Below, piece after piece: positions 58,165 to 64,000 of a DNA stretch of 64,000 nt. The DNA comes from Blastomussa wellsi. Taxonomy: Eukaryota > Cnidaria > Anthozoa > Scleractinia > Plerogyridae. Every line of letters begins with the position of its first letter. The stretch's first letter is position 1. The notes beneath the pieces were generated by a model that was given only the letters and a program-made list of their open reading frames with translations, ran no database searches and was not told the DNA's origin. The position numbers and the translations under genes are program-made. The DNA lies in the NCBI GenBank assembly GCA_947652115.1, contig OX393571.1, forward strand, positions 16,557,171 through 16,621,170. Reading direction: 5' to 3'.

Positions 58165-58180
58165 GGCTCCTTTAGGAGCC
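58165..58180 (+). terminator. Histone 3' stem-loop (H2B)
   Basis: GGCTCCTTTAGGAGCC followed by ACCA, 32 bases past the H2B stop. Confidence 0.93.
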
Positions 58181-58184
58181 ACCA

Positions 58185-59030
58185 AATAACATAAAAGTCT
58201 ATGAGCAACACTGTATTATTTTACCGTTAATGAAGTTTCCTGAAACTATAAAACAAACAAAATCAGTGTTATCAGATGACAACTTTATTCAATAAACTAG
58301 TCGAATTATCCGAGATTCACGATTCCAAAAAACTATTTTCGTGACCCGTATTCGTAAAAATACAATGTACGGTATTTTAATACTCTAACTCTATAAAAAC
58401 TAGGAAAATATTCAAGGCATAGAGATTAATTTTTGACCCTTGATATACAAAATTAATTTTTAGTCCTTCGACTCATTTGGGTAACAAAACCTTCAAAAAT
58501 ATACCTGCTTTAGTCTCTCGTATACCGCTGTCTACTAATAAAAATAACTATTTCCAATACTGAAAATCTAAGAAAATAAGTTTTACCTCGTATATATTGT
58601 ATATTGCATACATTTTTAGGATTCCCTCACCAAATTAAATGGTAAATTCTGTGTGTTTGGGTCGTTTCAAAACGCACCTCAGCATTGTGTGACGGCCCCT
58701 GCCTCAACATGGCGTGATGCAGAAATAGCCCGTAAACCTTCTTGAAACAGCCTATGTTCATGATTCTGACCGATCCCTAGAGGGGGCTGGTGTAGACAAC
58801 TGCTTAAAATATCCTATCCGATTACTTTCAATTGTTATTTTTTTTTTGAAAGGTTAAAATATTGTCCTGTACATAGTACAATAATATTGATAAAATCAGG
58901 CACAAGAATTAAAACTGATTAATAACATGTACATTGATCATTACGACCCCCCCCCCCGAAAAACTCCCCTCCACCCCCAAGCGATTTTCAAAAAGCAGTG
59001 ATTGGGGAGTTGCATTATTTTTTACTGGTC
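58185..59030. other. Spacer between H2B and the FYB-like gene
   Basis: AT-rich with a C tract at 58947-58955. Presumably contains the 3' untranslated region of the FYB-like gene near its right end. Nothing else recognised. Confidence 0.4.
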
Positions 59031-59031
59031 A

Positions 59032-59068
59032 GCCGGAAGTTCTTCATACAGGTCTTCATCAATGGGTT
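59032..59068 (-). CDS. FYB-like gene, last exon
   Basis: Acceptor TTTTTTCAG, encodes EPIDEDLYEELPADQ and TAA. Third acidic tyrosine motif, YEEL. Confidence 0.78.
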
Positions 59069-62000
59069 CTGAAAAAATAAATAACACCAATGAAAGACAA
59101 ATGTTGTGCCCAAAATACTTAATGTTCCGAGCTTGCACATGGAGTTGAAGTCAGTAATATAACAAGATCTATTTTGGAAATATGCAATAAAAAAATTGTT
59201 GTAGTCAGTTCATACCTTGTCCAGCTGCTATATCATCATAAACCTCTTGGTCATCGTCTTCTGAACAAGTGAATATTGAAAGAAAAAATATTTAAACGAA
59301 TTGAGGAAAAACTGATATTTCTGTCAATATTGCAAAGTGAAAATAGGTCCAACCACTCTCCATAATACGAGCACCTCCCTACTACGGACATACTGACATA
59401 CCTTCCTCTATCTGGCCTCCACTTTGATAATGATCCACATCTTCATAGAAATCTTCTGTTATAGCTGCACTACAAACCAATAAAGTCAAGGTTAGTTATT
59501 AAAAGCAGCTGGGTACACAACAAGTCATTTACATGGAGTGGTTGTTTTGGCCCTGTCAAAATTATTAATTAGGTACACCCCCTCGCGTGGCATTGTCTTT
59601 TGTAGTCGCATCAAGTTTCTTCTTGGTCATATCTGGTTTAGCGTCAGTCCGAAGGTCATTCGCTTTCATCCTCGCTAGTTTTACCCTCCCTACCCTCCCT
59701 GGTTTCTATTTTATTGCCTATGGTTTTCAATAAATTCATTTTTGCCCCAACTCGAGCGTCTCTTGGTGTTTATACTAATTTCCCCTTATTTTAAAGCAAA
59801 TTACCTCATTTGATTTCCTTCACTGTCAATCTGAAAAGAAATCAACAAAGCATTCTGTTATTACCCAAACAAATAGTACACCCTACATTTAATAGAGTTA
59901 GTCAGGGGAGTTAGACAGGGGATGTCAACTCCAAGAAGGCCTGTTTCAGGAGAAAAGCAAAATTCTTACCATAATCTAAAGATTTTGCTGGTAATTGGGA
60001 TATGTAAACAATTTTGGGGAAACATGAAGTAATGAAGTTAAAATTTAAGGAAGTTTGAGATTTTTTGAGAATGTCTCAAAAAAATATGAGGTGACATTCC
60101 AAAGTTTCGAGACTACTTACATTTACACATGGTACTGCTCAAATAGCATTTGGTAGATTAGTTGTCAACTCCCATAAAGAACATGCAAAAACTAAAGCAA
60201 GTCATTCACCATGCGTACAGAAAAAAAACTGATTGTCTCCCTTTCTGAGCTTTGCAGCTAAAAATATTAAATATTAAAACCGGTCGCATCAAATCTCCAA
60301 GAATAAATGGGGCCCAAAAACTCCATCAAGGAAGTTGATAAGCAACTTGAGTATCCTTTGCGTTCCATACATAACTGAGGTTCATAGGTTAGCTTCTATG
60401 AACAAACATCTCTTGAAAGTTAATTTCAAAAAATGTTTCGTTACAGAACAACGTTAGTTTTATATGAGTAAAACTGTTAGTTTGAAATTAAAGAATCTGA
60501 CCCGCCCAGTATGCACTGCGTGGTCACTTAGTCAATCCGCCATTTTTGGGGCACGCCAAAGAAGGCACAGTTATCGACTGAGAATTTCCAACGGTTTGCA
60601 CGAAATATACAAGACATACTGGGTCGGTCAGATTCTTTAATAAAACTTACTTTGAGTTGAATGAGCTCTGTAGGTATGTAACCCACTAGAAAAAGAGAAA
60701 ATGAACAAAATGGATATATTATATTCTGACACTTCCCCAGTTGTTTTGTTATGTGATGTCCCCATTAGATATGAGAAAAAATCTCCTTGTGCTAGCCAGA
60801 ACTGATTTACACAACACTTCCCAATGTTTTATAGCTGTGCTTCCCAGTGTTTTGTAGCTTCGGCTACCCAGGTTGTTAAAGCTTCACCCAAAGCCCTTAC
60901 TATGTGCAGTTCCGCATCACAGTCCTTGAGAGTCTTGAATCCAAGACATCTTATCTTGTTACACCAAACGTTATCACTGATTTGGATTGTATCAGATAAT
61001 TATATGACTTGTACAACTGCTTTGTCCGGTTCCACAAGGAAAGTCTGCCAGACTACATTTGAACATTTTCAAAATTTATTGACTTAAACGTTATGTCTGT
61101 TTATCCTACAGAATACAAAAGTTGTGGGTATTTCTACTCCCCCTGGATGGGATGCTAGTCTATCACAGGTTAGTCCTCAGCATTCTGTCAGGTTGCTCCA
61201 AACACTTTCCTGATACTCATATATTTGTTGCAGGTAATTTTTCATTTCAGTTTAGTTTAACTACATGTAGGTTAATATCTCTCTCCCCACTATTCAACCT
61301 TCTTTCTCCCCGCAAGCTACATGATCTCTTTACCCCCGCCCCCGCAAGTAAGTTAATAACTTTCTCCTTTACTAATGTAACTTGTGCTCTGACAGATCTC
61401 TCATTTTTTTAAGCTTTATTGCTAACTAAGACACTCTGAGACTCATACCCAATCCCAAAGAGAAAAGTTAAAAAAAATAAGTAGGTTAAAACTATTAACC
61501 AAGGTAAAAAAGGTAAATTTAAAAGAAAATTTTCCCTGAAACATATTCACCTGGGTGGTGAGAGGCACTGTGAGAGTAAAGTGCTTTACCCAGGAACACA
61601 ATGCAGTGCCCCGGCAAGGGCTTGAACTCAGAGATTAACAACTCTTTTCATATTAATATAACTATAGTACATACAGTGCCCCTGAGAGTTTTTAACCAGC
61701 CATTTTCCCTGGGGGCATCCTTTTTCGCTGATAATCACCACCGTCTCCCCTTCCTTCACAGGTAGTTCAAACTTTCCATCACCAGGAAAATTACTCTTGG
61801 CTTCTCCAACACCACTGCCTTCAGCTCCAGGTTTCAACTAAAAAGAAAAAAAAAGATGACAGTCAGTACATGTAGAGGGCTAATTAAAAATAAATAAAAA
61901 TATCAACAAATGCAATAATTGTTATTAACTACCATTATGGGTTAACTGCCATCTACATAATATGGAAACTGATCTGACCATTCCTAAACCAAAGAGAGAA

Positions 62001-62514
62001 TTTCTAAAAAAAACTTTTAAATTTAGTGGGGCTATGCCGCTCTGGAGCCAGTTATGGAATGAAGCTGGTCTAGCCGAGTCACTCCCTTTGTTAAAGAAGC
62101 ACATTAGAATAGCATCTGTCTGTCTTTGCTATTAGTAGTTGTAGACGTAGTCCACTAATGTAATAGTAGTCTTAATTTTTATTAGCTTTTATGTATAAAC
62201 ATGCCCTTCTTGGAAACCAGCCGAGTGTCGTTTGGGCTAGCATGTTTTTCTTTTGATGCCAATTCGAAATAAAGTATAACCTTGCCTATCGAACTATGAA
62301 TCTTAAAGCTGGGCATACCTTGTGTTTCTTTCGTAGCTCCTTGTCTTCACGTTCCCTTTTCTTTCTTTCCTCTTCTTTCCTCTTTTTCTCTTCTCTTTCC
62401 TCTCTTTCCCTTCTTTTTTCTTCTTCCTTTCTCCTCTTCTGTTCTTCCCGTTCTTTCTTTTTCTGGTTTTCTAATTCCTTTTTGGAGATCTTTCTTTCTT
62501 TCTCCTTATGTGAA
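59032..62514 (-). CDS. FYB/ADAP/PRAM-like adaptor, 3' part of gene
   Basis: Gene-level entry of seven exons, incomplete at the 5' side. FYB1/ADAP and PRAM are cytoplasmic adaptors that end in a charged helix, a helically extended SH3 domain and acidic Tyr motifs, and bind SLP-76 and Src-family SH2 domains (family knowledge, vertebrates). Here the exons, with consistent phases, give a Lys/Glu coiled coil (KEKERKISKKELENQKKKER to DKELRKKHK), an SH3-like domain (FELPVKEGETVVIISEKG, KWLVKNSQGHLGYIPTELIQ), then three acidic tyrosine motifs (EDFYEDV, EVYDDI, DLYEEL) and a stop. The order coil, SH3, YDDI tail is the FYB arrangement. An unrelated SH3 protein is possible. I did not find the N-terminal exons. 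Confidence 0.7.
59216..59260 (-). CDS. FYB-like gene exon with EVYDDI
   Basis: 45-base exon encoding EDDDQEVYDDIAAGQ. FYB has the same EIYDDIADG pattern after its SH3 domain. Phase 1 in and out. Confidence 0.78.
59402..59469 (-). CDS. FYB-like gene exon with EDFYEDV
   Basis: Acceptor TTTGTAG, donor GAAG|GTATG, encodes AAITEDFYEDVDHYQSGGQI, EE. The Tyr within an acidic YEDV context is a likely SH2 ligand (inference). Confidence 0.72.
59805..59830 (-). CDS. FYB-like gene, 26-base micro-exon
   Basis: Acceptor TTTTCAG, donor ATGAG|GTAAT, encodes IDSEGNQM plus part of Ser, phase 0 in and 2 out. Supported by splice sites and by phase fit with both neighbours. Confidence 0.6.
60651..60685 (-). CDS. 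FYB-like gene exon: end of SH3-like domain
   Basis: A 35-base exon, phase 1 in and 0 out, encoding LGYIPTELIQLK, the GYIP..L end of an SH3 fold (FYB: GKYGYVLRSYL). Acceptor TTTTTCTAG, donor AAA|GTAAGT. Confidence 0.75.
61125..61630 (-). repeat. SINE split by a ~320-bp insertion
   Basis: One half at 61125-61225 ('cctgtgatagactagcatcc' on the minus strand) and the other at 61548-61630 ('cactttactctcacagtgcc' on the minus strand). The interior 61226-61547 is unrelated sequence. Confidence 0.6.
61675..61837 (-). CDS. FYB-like gene exon: SH3-like domain, main part
   Basis: Acceptor TTTTAG, donor CACT|GTATGT, phase 0 in and 1 out. Encodes LKPGAEGSGVGEAKSN, then DGKFELPVKEGETVVIISE and GCPQGKWLVKNSQGH. 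LPVKEGE.V.II matches the LQVKPGESLEVI strand of the FYB hSH3 domain. The usual SH3 ALYDY motif is not apparent. Confidence 0.75.
62319..62514 (-). CDS. FYB-like gene exon: charged coiled coil
   Basis: Acceptor ACTAG, donor AAG|GTATGC, phase 2 in and 0 out. About 65 residues, almost all Lys, Glu, Arg (for example EEQKRRKEEEKREREEREEK), ending LRKKHK, like the KDFRKK helix before the FYB SH3 domain. Confidence 0.75.
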
Positions 62515-62684
62515 CTAGTAAAAAGTTAAAGCAACAAAGTATTGATAGATACACTCAATAAATGCAAGGAAAATGAAAGGAATTAAGAATTCAAAACAGC
62601 TTTAGAAGTCTTCTTCATCATATATAAACTTAAGGCAGGTAGGTTAAGTCTGCATATGAGCCTAGTGGCTCACCAGGCTGGACT

Positions 62685-62740
62685 TAATCCTGGTTTCTGT
62701 AGCATTCCTCTGGATGGGATGCTAGTCCATCGCAGTGTTC
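62685..62740 (-). repeat. SINE fragment
   Basis: 'tgcgatggactagcatccca' on the minus strand with a truncated surround. Confidence 0.5.
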
Positions 62741-63631
62741 AGCCTTCTCAAAAAGATTTGTAGGAGCAGGTCATTGTGAAGGTGGAGGCGGTTTTGGGTG
62801 CCAAAGGCACGCAGGCGACCGCCCGAAGGGCGCGAGCCTGTAGGGGGGTATGGCGGCATTCCTCCCCAGAAAATGTTTGAAATTTAGATGCTCAAAGGTG
62901 CCATTTGGTGCAATCTGGGGGATCTGAAGGGTCAAAATTGTATTGTGTGTGCGTGTGTGTGTGTTTTTTTTATCCTAATTAATCTGAAGGCATGTGAACG
63001 TGTCCGCTCGAATGTTGTAGGCGTTTTCGTGCAATAAAAAAGCGCCCCAAAACAGTAGCTCTTCTTTTTTTTCTTTTTCGAACTGAAGGTAATCACCGGT
63101 CATCGAGAAAACATGACATCTGGATCGTGAAAGTCGCCGACGTTTCTAATCAAATTATCAGGGCTGTTTGCGATATTTTTAGCTCTCACGAATTCTCACA
63201 AAATTTTTAGAAACTTTTTTTACAAACTTGTTACATGTGACGTGAAACTGTTTTCATTGAAGACAAGATGGTTTCAAAAACGGAGTTTCATTTACAAATC
63301 AACAGATAAACGAGACATACGCGGTCAAAGACCGAGACATGTCGCGCCGCAATTCCCATGGGAAAATTTGGAGAAATTACACAACAAAAGAGAAAGTAAA
63401 AACACACATCAACCCTTCGCTTGGCCTTTTTTTAATTTTACTCTTAACACATCGTTCCTCATTTTTGTAAAAATAACTTGAATTAGTTTTGTAATATTTA
63501 TTTTTACAATTTCCATTTCAAAACTACTTAATTTATTCTATTCACACAAGTACGCGTGCACGTGCACAAGCAACGAAAAACAATGTGAAAGACTGCGCTA
63601 TTATTCAAAAGAAAAAAGCACACTTGCCTTC

Positions 63632-63706
63632 CTAACTTTGTTCTTTAGAAAAGTACGAAGTTATCTGTGAACTCGGCGCAGCTTTTCGCTTTCGATTCTC
63701 TGCCAT
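63632..63706 (-). other. Small open frame with PIP-box-like motif (possible first exon)
   Basis: Encodes MAENRKRKAAPSSQITSYFS, KEQS, stop. The basic patch followed by S-S-Q-I-T-S-Y-F resembles a PCNA-binding box (usually Q first, then I, then two aromatics), of the kind found at the N-terminus of DNA-repair or transposase-type proteins. A weak donor (GTTAGG) overlaps the stop, so it may be a first coding exon. Phase 1 at that donor does not fit the 62514 exon. Confidence 0.3.
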
Positions 63707-64000
63707 TTTCGTTTTAAAGAGTTAAAATTTCTTGTGAACTACACTGTGCCGTAAATTACACAATGAATCCGGATAAATTACCTTCCGATTGCCAGTCAAA
63801 TGATTGACGTGAGAGCGACATTTTTTCCGATACTTCGTTAAAAGCGATGAATGTTTCCGCTTTCGGACTTGAAGAAGATCGGATTTTAGAGTAGACGTTT
63901 GTGTTTAAGATAGCAGGAAGTGAGTACGGATAATGCATGCTATTAAAACAACCATTTTAAACCTTCAAATTATTGTCGGGGAGCTTATTTTTGGGCGTTC

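Noticed and set aside
60824..61087. 87-residue plus-strand frame
   Set aside because: Lies in the intron of the FYB-like gene beside a SINE, with no recognisable family or splice sites.
62296..62529. Plus-strand Ser/Phe/Leu-rich 77-residue frame
   Set aside because: Antisense of the Lys/Glu coiled-coil exon.

Overview
This is a eukaryotic, intron-rich, repeat-dense window. It is almost certainly from an anthozoan cnidarian, probably a stony coral. That assignment is an inference from the intron/exon style with GT-AG sites, the replication-dependent histone genes with 3' stem-loops, the high density of short TTAA- and TA-flanked inverted-repeat elements, and a tRNA-derived SINE whose 'ccctgcgatggactagcat' core I associate with corals. 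No bacterial, plasmid or phage features are present. One assembly gap (N) lies at 24940-25139.

Layout. 1-13.3 kb: gene-poor and filled with repeats (two copies of a ~0.5 kb dispersed repeat, a 1.4 kb inverted repeat, several MITEs and SINEs). 13.4-53.0 kb, minus strand: one large gene for an RFX1/2/3-type winged-helix transcription factor. I could join 20 exons whose splice sites and reading phases all agree (843 codons including stop). An alternative first coding exon at 32832-33093 joins in the same phase and would give a shorter protein (725 codons including stop). Its introns hold most of the mobile DNA, including a 6.7 kb transposon-like element at 43369-50069.

53.6-58.2 kb: a histone cluster. 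An intact divergent H2A(-)/H2B(+) pair stands beside a decayed divergent H3(-)/H4(+) pair: H4 carries a one-base deletion plus unusual substitutions, and H3 survives only as its last 25 codons. 59.0-62.5 kb, minus strand: the 3' half of a gene resembling the FYB/ADAP/PRAM adaptor family (charged coiled coil, helically extended SH3-like domain, three acidic tyrosine motifs). Its 5' end lies outside the part I can read.

Most distinctive item: the 6,701 bp element at 43369-50069. It has 31/32-identical terminal inverted repeats, a CAGT target duplication whose empty site can be rebuilt from the flanking minisatellite, clusters of a near-palindromic 'tccgaaattcgga' motif near both ends, and exon-like coding segments on both strands that I cannot assign to a known transposase family.
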